Assembly: GCA_964481485.1 (NCBI GenBank)
Contig: CAYZVM010000057.1
Location: forward strand, 1 to 28,446
DNA: 28,446 bases
Reading direction: 5' to 3'
From: M3007 sp964481485
GTDB taxonomy: Bacteria > Bacteroidota > Bacteroidia > Chitinophagales > Saprospiraceae
In this document: positions 21,191-28,446 of the stretch, one piece after another
Layout: the number at the start of each line of letters is the position of its first letter
Position numbering within the stretch: the stretch's first letter is position 1
Translations under genes and position numbers: made by a program
Notes under the pieces: generated by a model
The model's database searches: none
The model's input: the letters and a program-made list of their open reading frames with translations, nothing else
What the model was told of the DNA's origin: nothing

Positions 21191-24100
21191 ATGAAAAATC
21201 TTCTAAGCGCGGGTGTTGCCTTAATTATTGTCGCAGCAGTGGGGAGCGCCCAGGTTGCACTGCCGCCGGGCTTCGCTCAAGCCCCCCTTGCCGACAGCCT
21301 TAACCCTACCTGCATGGCACTTTCGTCAGATGGGCGCATCTTTTTGGCTCAAAAAGATGGGCGCGTACTTATTTACCATACTGACGAGGGGAAGTTGCAC
21401 GATGAGCCATTCATTGCGCTGAATACAGATTTTTTTAATGAACGCGGCCTCAACGGAATTGCTTTGCACCCGGATTTTGAAAACCAGCCCTGGGTTTATC
21501 TTTACTATACGCTGCCCAACGAACAACGCAACCGAATCAGTCGCGTACTTGCCAACGGCGATTTTGCAGTGCCGGGAAGCGAACAAATCTTACTTGATCT
21601 TGACCTGCTGAGCGGTAGTATTCACAACGCTGGGGCTATGGTATTTGGGAATGATGGAAAATTGTACATCGGGGTGGGAGACGGTGCGAAGTCGGACAAT
21701 GGCCAGGATTTGAATACTGTGCTGGGCAAAATCTTGCGTTTGGGCGAAGATGGTTCTATTCCTGCTGACAACCCTTTTTATAGCCAATTGCAGGGGCAAA
21801 ATCGCGCGATTTTTGCTTATGGTGTGCGCAATCCATTTTCCATGACCTGCGACCGGGTATCCGGTAGAATCTTCTTCTGCGATGTAGGCGCGGAGGCGTG
21901 GGAAGAAGTGAACGAATTGTTGCCCGGCGCTAATTATGGATGGAAACTTTTTCAGGGTGCCTCCGGTGACCCGGCATTTGCCGACCCGCTCTATGCTTAC
22001 GACCACGATGAGGGTTGCGCCATTGTCGGAGCCGCTTTTGCATTTCACAACAATTCGCTTATTCCCAATGACTTTAAAGGGAAATTCTACTTTGCCGATT
22101 ACTGTGAAGGGTGGATAAAAATGTTTGACCCGGTTTTGGGGACACAACCCGGAATCTTTGTCACTGGGCTTGACCGTCCGGTAAGTCTGCTCGCTGCTCC
22201 CAATGGCGAACTTTATTATCTAGCCCGTGCTGGACTGGGCGGCGGCTCGCAGGAAGATAACACGGCCAGTTATGAAGGCGTGCTTTGGAAGGTTTTTTGG
22301 GTTGGGGAAGGCCCACCTTTGGTGGCCAGCCATCCACAGTCAGTGTTGGTGGCTGAAGGCGAGTCAGCGGTGTTCAGAGCGGAGGCCTTTGGTGGCCAAC
22401 CTATTCAATATCAGTGGTTTTTAAATGGGATGGCGATTCTCGGGGCAGATTCTACGGTTTTGGTTTTACAAAACTTAAATCTTGCTGACAGTGGTTCGCT
22501 TGTGTATTGCATCGCTCAAAACAATTTCGGCTCTGATACCAGCCAAACGGCGATTGTAGGTGTGTCGAACAATAAAAGACCCGTGCCTGAAATCTTGCTG
22601 CCAATGACAAATTCTTTTTATCGCGGCGGCGACACCATCTACTTTTCCGGACAAGCAAATGACCCCGAAGAGGGCACTTTGGCTGCTGACCGGCTGACAT
22701 GGCGAATTGATTTTCACCATGCTAATCACACCCATCCTGCACTTCCTGCCACTCCCGGTATTCCCAATGGGCAATTTTATGTGCCGCCCGTTGGCGAAAC
22801 AGCAACAGATGTTTTTTTCCGAATTTATTTGACTGCTCGCGACGTACAAGGTTTTGAAAAAACTGTGTGGCGAGACGTTTTTCCTGAAAAATCTCAGATT
22901 TCAATAGATGGCCCGGCAGGTGTAATGGTTAACGCGGATGGGCAGCTTCGCACATTGCCGACCCAATTTGAAAGTGTCATCGGCATTGTTAGGACGCTGC
23001 AAGCACCCGATTTTCAACGAGTTGGCGACACTATTTTCTTGTTCAGTCACTGGTCGAACGGAGACACCAATCCGCTAATTACGTTCGCAACGCCACAAAC
23101 GCCGGTGGCTCTTGAGGCAATTTTTAACACCGCCTTTCTGGGCGATGGCACTGGACTATTGGGGCAGTATTTCTTTGACCCGCAAGGGGATTTTAACGAA
23201 CCGCCGACTCTCACAAGATTGGACACAACGGTGAATTTTATTTGGAACGACGGCTCACCTGATCCTTTGATTCCGGCCGATTATTTCACAGTGCGATGGA
23301 GAGGATTGGTGCAGCCTGTGTTTTCGGAAACGTATCACTTTTATGTTAGCAGCGATGACGGATGCCGCCTCTGGGTAAATGATTCGCTTATTATTGACAA
23401 GTGGGTGCCACAGGCTACGACCGAGCATTTTGGCAGCATAAGCCTGCAAGGAGGGAAAAAATACAAAATCAAATTGGAGTATTTGGAAATCGGCGGCGGC
23501 GCGAATTTGCAAATGTTTTGGAGCAGCGATCATCAAAAACGCGAAATCGTGCCCAAACGCCAATTGTACCCGCCACTATTGTCAAATCCTTCTACAATCC
23601 AGGGACATATCGGCCTTGACACCAACAACAATGGTGTTTGGGAGCAAGGTGAAGCAACCTTTACAGGTACAAATGTTCAGCTGTACGACGCGGTGAAAGA
23701 CAGTCTTGTGGGCACAACATTCTCACTGTCCGACGGGCGATATGTATTGACCGATTTGCCTCCCGGCAGTTATTATTTGAAAATTGCCCTACCGCCCACA
23801 TCAGATGTATTATTGCCAGTACAAAATGTAAATGATCAGGGCGTCACTCCGGTGTTTGTTTTAGAAGATGATGAAACGAAAACCCTTGATATCGCTTGGA
23901 CTGTGACGATGATAGCACTCGGAGGCAGTGTCTGGCTCGACCAGAATCACAACGACCTGAAAGACACGGGCGAGCCATTTTTGCCCGACATCGCGGTTTT
24001 GCTCTATCGCGCTGACTCTTCATTGGTGGCAGCTGCAATTACTGGTATTGACGGTGGCTATGGTTTTGCGCTTGTCGCTCCTGGTAGTTATTTTATGCTG

Positions 24101-24517
24101 TTCCTCCATCAATTTTCACCAATTCCTGTGATTCCGGGTTTTGGCCTCGATTCGCAAGGAAAAACTGCCGATTTTGTCATGGTCCAGGGTCAATACCGCA
24201 TCCTCGATGTGGCTTTTGTGCCGGAAATTACTTCATCGGTTAAGGATACTGCTTCTACTTATCAATGGCCTGAGATGAAGTTGTGGCCCAATCCAGCCAA
24301 TGCGATGCTTTGGGTTGAAATGAAAAACACTGTCGCAGAATCGGATACTCGATTGTTAGTTTTTGACGAGATGGGGCGGCAAATTGATTCGTTTCTGAAA
24401 ATCGCCCAATTTGATAACAAATGGCTGCTGAACTTGGAACACCTTCCCCGCGGGGTTTATTTTCTTGTTTTAGAAGGCGAAAACAAGTGGGCAAGTCGGA
24501 GATTTCTGAAAATGTGA
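21191..24517 (+). CDS. secreted PQQ-type sugar dehydrogenase fused to Ig, PA14, SdrD-like and T9SS domains
   Basis: The 1108-residue protein has a signal peptide (1-20, GSA-QV). Residues about 25-370 form a glucose/sorbosone dehydrogenase-like six-bladed propeller (LPPGFAQAPL, GLNGIALHPDF, IHNAGAMVFGNDGKLYIGVGDG with likely catalytic His145, GVRNPFSMT, GANYGW). An Ig-like domain covers about 375-455 (SHPQSVLVAEGESAVF, YQWFLNG), then a linker region, a PA14 domain at about 650-793 (LGQYFF, YHFYVSSDDGCRLWVND), two SdrD/Cna-B-like modules at about 806-890 and 912-1005 (DTNNNGVWEQGE, DQNHNDLKDTGE), and a T9SS type A sorting domain from about 1027 (LWPNPANAML, GVYFLVLEGENKWASRRFLKM). The protein should be secreted and attached at the cell surface, acting on sugars or polysaccharides. 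PQQ dependence is inferred from the family. Confidence 0.9.
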   Translation: MKNLLSAGVALIIVAAVGSAQVALPPGFAQAPLADSLNPTCMALSSDGRIFLAQKDGRVLIYHTDEGKLHDEPFIALNTDFFNERGLNGIALHPDFENQPWVYLYYTLPNEQRNRISRVLANGDFAVPGSEQILLDLDLLSGSIHNAGAMVFGNDGKLYIGVGDGAKSDNGQDLNTVLGKILRLGEDGSIPADNPFYSQLQGQNRAIFAYGVRNPFSMTCDRVSGRIFFCDVGAEAWEEVNELLPGANYGWKLFQGASGDPAFADPLYAYDHDEGCAIVGAAFAFHNNSLIPNDFKGKFYFADYCEGWIKMFDPVLGTQPGIFVTGLDRPVSLLAAPNGELYYLARAGLGGGSQEDNTASYEGVLWKVFWVGEGPPLVASHPQSVLVAEGESAVFRAEAFGGQPIQYQWFLNGMAILGADSTVLVLQNLNLADSGSLVYCIAQNNFGSDTSQTAIVGVSNNKRPVPEILLPMTNSFYRGGDTIYFSGQANDPEEGTLAADRLTWRIDFHHANHTHPALPATPGIPNGQFYVPPVGETATDVFFRIYLTARDVQGFEKTVWRDVFPEKSQISIDGPAGVMVNADGQLRTLPTQFESVIGIVRTLQAPDFQRVGDTIFLFSHWSNGDTNPLITFATPQTPVALEAIFNTAFLGDGTGLLGQYFFDPQGDFNEPPTLTRLDTTVNFIWNDGSPDPLIPADYFTVRWRGLVQPVFSETYHFYVSSDDGCRLWVNDSLIIDKWVPQATTEHFGSISLQGGKKYKIKLEYLEIGGGANLQMFWSSDHQKREIVPKRQLYPPLLSNPSTIQGHIGLDTNNNGVWEQGEATFTGTNVQLYDAVKDSLVGTTFSLSDGRYVLTDLPPGSYYLKIALPPTSDVLLPVQNVNDQGVTPVFVLEDDETKTLDIAWTVTMIALGGSVWLDQNHNDLKDTGEPFLPDIAVLLYRADSSLVAAAITGIDGGYGFALVAPGSYFMLFLHQFSPIPVIPGFGLDSQGKTADFVMVQGQYRILDVAFVPEITSSVKDTASTYQWPEMKLWPNPANAMLWVEMKNTVAESDTRLLVFDEMGRQIDSFLKIAQFDNKWLLNLEHLPRGVYFLVLEGENKWASRRFLKM

Positions 24518-24524
24518 ATTTACG

Positions 24525-25790
24525 TTATCGTCCGCGTACGGCCTGTCCTTTATTTACGATGCCCAGCACTTTGCCTTTGAACGCCTGCCCGACGAACGGC
24601 GTGTTGTGCGATTTCGAGCGGATGTCATTTTCCCCGAAAACCCACTCCGCGTCGGGGTCAAACACGGTGAGTTCCGCGCGGGCACCGGGTTTGATTTCCG
24701 GCACGGGCTGACCCAATACGCGGCGCGGTGCGAGCGCAATTTTTTCTACCAAATCGCTGACAGACAGTTTTTTGTCCAAAAAAGTGCGGCACAGCGCAAA
24801 GGCTGTTTCCAGCCCAATCATCCCAAACTCGGCATAGGGGAATTCCAAATTCTTGGCCTCTTCGTCCCAAGGTGTGTGGTTGGAGCAGATGAAATCAATC
24901 GTGCCATCGGCCAGCCCTTCGAGCAGGGCATCGGTGTCAGATGGTGAGCGCAGGGGTGGGAGGAGTTTCCAGTTGGAGTCGAAAGTCGAGAGTTTTTCGT
25001 CGGTAAAACAAAGGTTGGCAATGGCGACGGAAGCCGTGACTGGCAGCCCAGCTTTTTTGGCGGCGCGGATGAGCGCCAAACTTTTGGCACTGGAAATCAG
25101 GTGAAGATGGAGGCGGCTTTCCGCGTATTCGAGCAGGCTGAGGTCGCGCTGCACCATGACTTCTTCGGCCAGCGCAGGGATGCCTTTCATGCCCAGCGAG
25201 GTGCTTTGCAGCCCTTCGTGCATTTGGCCGCCAGCGGCTATGGTTTTGTAGTGTGGTTGGTTGATAATCAACCCGTTGAAAGCTTTGGCATACTGCATGG
25301 CGCGGAGCAGTAGGCCTGCATCTTGTACGGATTTGCTGCCATCGCTGAAGGCTACTGCGCCCGCCGCGTGCATATCGTACAGTTCGGCCAAATCTTTTCC
25401 TTCGTTGTGTTGCGATACCGCGCCGACCGGGTAAAAAGTCACCGGCTCGCGCTCGGTTTTGTTTTTCACATACAGCACCTCGGACTTGGAATGGATGGCC
25501 GGGTGGGTGTTTGGAAAACAGGCGACTGCGGTGAAGCCGCCAGCCGCGGCAGCGCGGGCAGTGGTGCGCAAATCTTCGCGGTGCTCAAAGCCCGGGTCGC
25601 CCGTGTGGGTGCCTACGTCGAGCCAGCCGGGCGAAATATGTGCATTGGCAAAATCCCATATTTCCGCACTTTTTTCAACCGAAAGTGGTGTGCCAATAGC
25701 CTCTATAATGCCGTCGCGAATGAGAATGTCATGCGGGCGGTTCTCGGTTTTTCCGGCGACGATGCGGGCGTTTTTTATTAGCAACAGCAT
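24525..25790 (-). CDS. dihydroorotase-like amidohydrolase, probably catalytically inactive
   Basis: The 421-residue cytoplasmic protein has the amidohydrolase fold and overall sequence of type I dihydroorotase (DVGTHTGDPGFEHRED, AAAGGFTAVACFPNTHP, GIIEAIG, GARAELTVFDPDAEWVFGEN). However, most metal and substrate residues are replaced. The DxHxHxR motif reads D58-V-G-T-H-T-G, so the first His and the Arg are Gly60 and Gly64. FTDDG reads FSDGS (Gly151). The MDHCED His is Gln178. The QHVST His is Leu231. The ATDHAPH Asp is Asn304. These losses match the pseudo-dihydroorotases (PyrC-prime/PyrX type) that act as structural partners of aspartate transcarbamoylase in other bacteria. Such a role here is inference; pyrB is not in the window. 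The ATG is 36 bases after the stop of the membrane-protein gene, which suggests co-transcription. It is convergent with the secreted dehydrogenase gene, with 7 bases between. Confidence 0.88.
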   Translation of the reverse strand: MLLLIKNARIVAGKTENRPHDILIRDGIIEAIGTPLSVEKSAEIWDFANAHISPGWLDVGTHTGDPGFEHREDLRTTARAAAAGGFTAVACFPNTHPAIHSKSEVLYVKNKTEREPVTFYPVGAVSQHNEGKDLAELYDMHAAGAVAFSDGSKSVQDAGLLLRAMQYAKAFNGLIINQPHYKTIAAGGQMHEGLQSTSLGMKGIPALAEEVMVQRDLSLLEYAESRLHLHLISSAKSLALIRAAKKAGLPVTASVAIANLCFTDEKLSTFDSNWKLLPPLRSPSDTDALLEGLADGTIDFICSNHTPWDEEAKNLEFPYAEFGMIGLETAFALCRTFLDKKLSVSDLVEKIALAPRRVLGQPVPEIKPGARAELTVFDPDAEWVFGENDIRSKSHNTPFVGQAFKGKVLGIVNKGQAVRGR

Positions 25791-25826
25791 AGCAACGTTT
25801 TTTGAATGTGCAATTTCCTGACTTCG

Positions 25827-28301
25827 CTACCGTCCGTTGTCGGGCAGTTTGTACCAAAAATTATCATGCGCCACCCAACCCGGCGCACGGCAATAGAGGC
25901 TGAATTCGCGGCCTTTTATCAGCACTTCGTCCAAATAAAACGGCTCGTACACCCCGTCTTTTTTCAAAAAAATACGCGTGACGGAATCGTCGTCGAACAC
26001 AGTGAACTCCAAGTCGAACAACGCCCACCCGCCCACGACGGTCTTGATGTAATAGCGCAATCCTTCATGCCTGAAATTGACCTCGTGGCCGTCGCTGCGG
26101 TTGTGCTGGATGATTTTCATTTCGTGGGTCATGCCCATGTCCTGCTTGGCGTATATCCAAAGGCTTATTCTGTACTCGCCTTTTGGGATGCGGGCGTTCC
26201 AAATCCAAGTCGTGTCGCCCATGATTCCTTGATAAGCACCGTTGCCTTGAAAAATGTGTTTCGACCCGGAAAGAGAATCATAAGAAAGGTGGGTAAACCA
26301 GCCCGGCGTGGTGTCGCTTTTCCAGCTTTTCCCTGCCGAAAAAACGGCCACCCTTTCCATTTCTGCGACTTTCGCCAATGCTTGTTGGCGCGCATACGCA
26401 CGCACACTGTCCGGCACGAGCGACATGATTTTCATGTCGGGAAAATCGCCCACCAAAGTAGCGCGGCTCAGCAGATGCGGGTATTTTTTCTCCACTTCCT
26501 CCAATCTGGAACCTTTTATCATGAGTGCGACGGGGCGGTTGTCGGGCAATTCTGCGAGCAGCGCGGGCGGCTCACCGGGATTGAACGAAAATTGGATGGA
26601 TTTTACGGTGTTGCCAATGGATGTGCGACTCATGTACACGCCCATATCTGGCACGCCAGTATGCAGCGCAGTGGTCTGCATCTGGCGAAAATGATGGCCG
26701 TCAACGTCTATCCAGATATTCTCGGAACCTACATGGTAGTATGGCAATGGCATGAGCGCCTGAAATTTGGAAAAATCCACTTTGCCAATCCACGGATAAA
26801 TAGCGGCGGCGGTGTCGCGCAGGGCGAGGTTCGGGTCGAGGTTTATCTTTTTGTTTTTATGAAAAATGACATTCTCATAGGCCAGCAATGCCAGCGGCAC
26901 AAAGACAATCACCCAGCGAAACCAAGGGTATTGGAATATTGGGGGTTGGGGATTGGGGGATTGTTCTGATGCTTTTGGCTCATCCGGCGAATCGCCGCTC
27001 GCGGGTGTTTTTTCTTCTTTCAAAAAACCTTTGAAACGGACGCTTATATTCCATAAAACATAGAACAACAGGATGTTAATCACATAGTAGTAGGCCCAAG
27101 TAAAGCGGCCAAGCCCCCTGAATTGGCGAAAAGGCCCTAAATAAGCCGCCATCCATTCCAAACCTTTGATGGCAAAAGGAAATCCGCAGGCGAAAATGAG
27201 CAGCAAAGTCGCGGTGATAAAAATACCCCGGAGGTAGCGTTTGTGCGTGCGGTGATGGGCCGCCTCGTCCCAGCTTTTGTCGAACAGGCGCAGGCGGCGG
27301 GAAAACAGCAACCATGCAGTGAAAAGAGTGGCCGCCAGCCCAATGTAAGCTTGCGACTCACCATCTATCCGGCGGATGGCAACAATGTTTTTGTCAATCC
27401 ACTGATAGAATGGGAATGACTCGTAAGGCAGAAAAACGCCCTCCCAATGGCCGATGTAGGAGGTGAATCCCCACGGGTTGGCCGGTCGGTCAGTGGCATA
27501 GTCCGACCAATGCACCCAAATATTCAGCAGCACAAACGGCAGCAATACCATGACGACCAAATGGCTGAGCCGTACCCGGAAGTTGCGCAGCGAAGGGTCG
27601 AGCAGCAATTGAACACCCGTGTAAATCCCTAAGAATAAGGCCGATATGCCAAAATAGTAAAAATGCAGCTGCGCAGCAAACCACACCAATGCCCCAATTT
27701 GGAGGCTCTGGTATCGTCGGCTGTGGCGCTCCTCGTAGCGACAGAGCAACAACAACAGCAGCGGCAAAATCCAAGCATGGGACAGGCCAAAATGCCCGTC
27801 AACGCGGTTGTACTGCGGCGACAGGAACAATATGCCCAACGCTGCCAATCCCGCGTACCACACCGGCAGGTGGAGTTTGCGCAGCAACAGAAAAATAACA
27901 CCCACGCCAAGTAGCAACGACAGCGCCTCCAACAAATTCATGATGCCCACCGTGCGCCCGGTCAAGTCGGACATATTGTGGCTCCACCATTGCATCGCCG
28001 CGCTCAGAATTGGCTGATTGTCTGTGAACAAGACGTGCTCGCCGAATGGATAACTCATGCCTCCATAATGCACATAACTCGAATCGTGCGCCACGTGCCA
28101 AGCGGTGGTCATGTAGTTTTTGAAGCCGTCGGGCGATACACCAAACATGGCGGCGTTGGGCGAACCCAGCCATGCGCCGTGCAGCACCCACAACACTGCC
28201 ATTGCAACTGCCAACACCGTCAATAGCCCCCAAAATGTGTGCGAGCGTTTCGGCGAGCGCAGGTCGTGGAGCGTGTGTTCTAATTGTTTTATGCCTTTCA
28301 T
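25827..28301 (-). CDS. large polytopic membrane protein, GT-C glycosyltransferase-like
   Basis: I do not recognise an exact family for this 824-residue protein. The first membrane segment is at about 22-42, followed by an outer loop with VSPDGFKNYMTTAWHV (Asp58), placed like the acidic catalytic motif of GT-C glycosyltransferases, and by SYPFGEHVLFTDNQP. About ten more hydrophobic segments follow to residue 485, including LLLLLLCRYEERH and a segment RGLGRFTWAYYYVINILLFY. A charged Pro-rich loop (EEKTPASGDSPDEPKASEQS) separates the last segments. Residues about 490-824 lie outside the membrane and end with a beta-rich part (WIWNARIPKGEYRISLWIYAK, FDLEFTVFDDDSVTRIFL) that looks like a carbohydrate-binding jelly roll. 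A lipid-linked sugar transferase is the best guess. The short gap to the next gene suggests an operon with the pseudo-dihydroorotase. Confidence 0.75.
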   Translation of the reverse strand: MKGIKQLEHTLHDLRSPKRSHTFWGLLTVLAVAMAVLWVLHGAWLGSPNAAMFGVSPDGFKNYMTTAWHVAHDSSYVHYGGMSYPFGEHVLFTDNQPILSAAMQWWSHNMSDLTGRTVGIMNLLEALSLLLGVGVIFLLLRKLHLPVWYAGLAALGILFLSPQYNRVDGHFGLSHAWILPLLLLLLCRYEERHSRRYQSLQIGALVWFAAQLHFYYFGISALFLGIYTGVQLLLDPSLRNFRVRLSHLVVMVLLPFVLLNIWVHWSDYATDRPANPWGFTSYIGHWEGVFLPYESFPFYQWIDKNIVAIRRIDGESQAYIGLAATLFTAWLLFSRRLRLFDKSWDEAAHHRTHKRYLRGIFITATLLLIFACGFPFAIKGLEWMAAYLGPFRQFRGLGRFTWAYYYVINILLFYVLWNISVRFKGFLKEEKTPASGDSPDEPKASEQSPNPQPPIFQYPWFRWVIVFVPLALLAYENVIFHKNKKINLDPNLALRDTAAAIYPWIGKVDFSKFQALMPLPYYHVGSENIWIDVDGHHFRQMQTTALHTGVPDMGVYMSRTSIGNTVKSIQFSFNPGEPPALLAELPDNRPVALMIKGSRLEEVEKKYPHLLSRATLVGDFPDMKIMSLVPDSVRAYARQQALAKVAEMERVAVFSAGKSWKSDTTPGWFTHLSYDSLSGSKHIFQGNGAYQGIMGDTTWIWNARIPKGEYRISLWIYAKQDMGMTHEMKIIQHNRSDGHEVNFRHEGLRYYIKTVVGGWALFDLEFTVFDDDSVTRIFLKKDGVYEPFYLDEVLIKGREFSLYCRAPGWVAHDNFWYKLPDNGR

Positions 28302-28348
28302 TTCAATTTGTAGTTGTTATCATTGAGGTCGTATTTCCTTTGCGTGCC

Positions 28349-28381
28349 AGATATTCCATGTTTTAAAAACATGGAATATCT
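28349..28381. repeat. near-perfect palindrome upstream of the membrane-protein gene
   Basis: Arms 28349-28364 and 28366-28381 (AGATATTCCATGTTTT and its complement) pair over 16 bases around one central base. It lies 48 bases upstream of the ATG at 28301. No T-run follows on either side, so it is not a simple terminator; it could be an operator or a dispersed repeat. The remaining 65 bases to the window end show no gene. Confidence 0.8.
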
Positions 28382-28446
28382 CCGGCCATAGAGAGCCGTG
28401 TCAGTTATCGTTTTTTAAATAGCAGCCAGAGAAAATTTTTTCCCTC

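Noticed and set aside
26939..26966. G-rich run that could form a G-quadruplex
   Set aside because: Only three runs of four or more G are present, and the stretch encodes a Pro/Gln linker in the membrane-protein gene.
1..28446. tRNA, rRNA, CRISPR array, insertion sequence, phage or riboswitch
   Set aside because: No cloverleaf-like sequence, regularly spaced repeats, transposase or integrase motifs were seen on either strand; short riboswitches cannot be excluded by eye.

Overview
The window looks like a contig from a member of the Bacteroidota, probably near the Saprospiria. Supporting signs are a type IX secretion (T9SS) C-terminal sorting domain on a 1108-residue secreted protein, OmpA proteins with calcium-binding TSP3 repeats, candidate -7 promoter elements of the form TAnnTTTG ahead of several genes, no Shine-Dalgarno sequences, and two Uma2-type nuclease genes. 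A run of 100 N flanked by an exact 55-bp duplication shows that this is a scaffolded draft, probably metagenomic, assembly. I see no tRNA, rRNA, CRISPR array, insertion sequence or phage gene.

Layout. 1-587 (-) is a Uma2 endonuclease cut by the window edge. 621-2618 (-) is the glycogen branching enzyme glgB, divergent from a Crp-like regulator at 2851-3531 (+); a repeat-rich inverted repeat lies between them. A perfect 23-bp-arm palindrome ends the regulator gene and the convergent OmpA-like gene 3646-4815 (-). 5093-6471 (-) is a glutaryl-CoA dehydrogenase-like gene broken only by the assembly gap. 6658-9050 (-) is the ferrous iron uptake pair feoA-feoB. 9358-9630 (+) is a small glycine-rich protein. 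9733-11334 (-) is an OmpA/TSP3 protein, preceded on the same strand by a Gfo/Idh/MocA oxidoreductase (11462-12613) and an exported sulfurtransferase (12707-13582), which is divergent from a GlxA-type AraC regulator (13682-14680, +). 14702-17633 (-) holds a succinate-semialdehyde dehydrogenase-type enzyme, a second Uma2 gene and an unrecognised cysteine-cluster protein.

The right third is the most interesting. A TPR/beta-barrel outer-membrane protein (17828-19150, +) and a cellulose-synthase-like GT2 glycosyltransferase (19206-21077, +) form a compact pair closed by a strong terminator, resembling a minimal polysaccharide synthesis and export system. Next is a secreted PQQ-type sugar dehydrogenase domain fused to Ig-like, PA14 and SdrD/Cna-B-like modules and a T9SS tail (21191-24517, +). 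Convergent with it are a dihydroorotase homologue that has lost most of its metal and substrate ligands (24525-25790, -) and, just upstream of that, a large GT-C-like membrane protein (25827-28301, -).

Most genes are housekeeping or envelope functions typical of the phylum. The best candidates for something not well described are the GT2/TPR-barrel pair, the pseudo-dihydroorotase, the CxxxCxxC protein and a set of related intergenic inverted repeats. All functional calls come from reading translated sequence and motifs; no database search was run.
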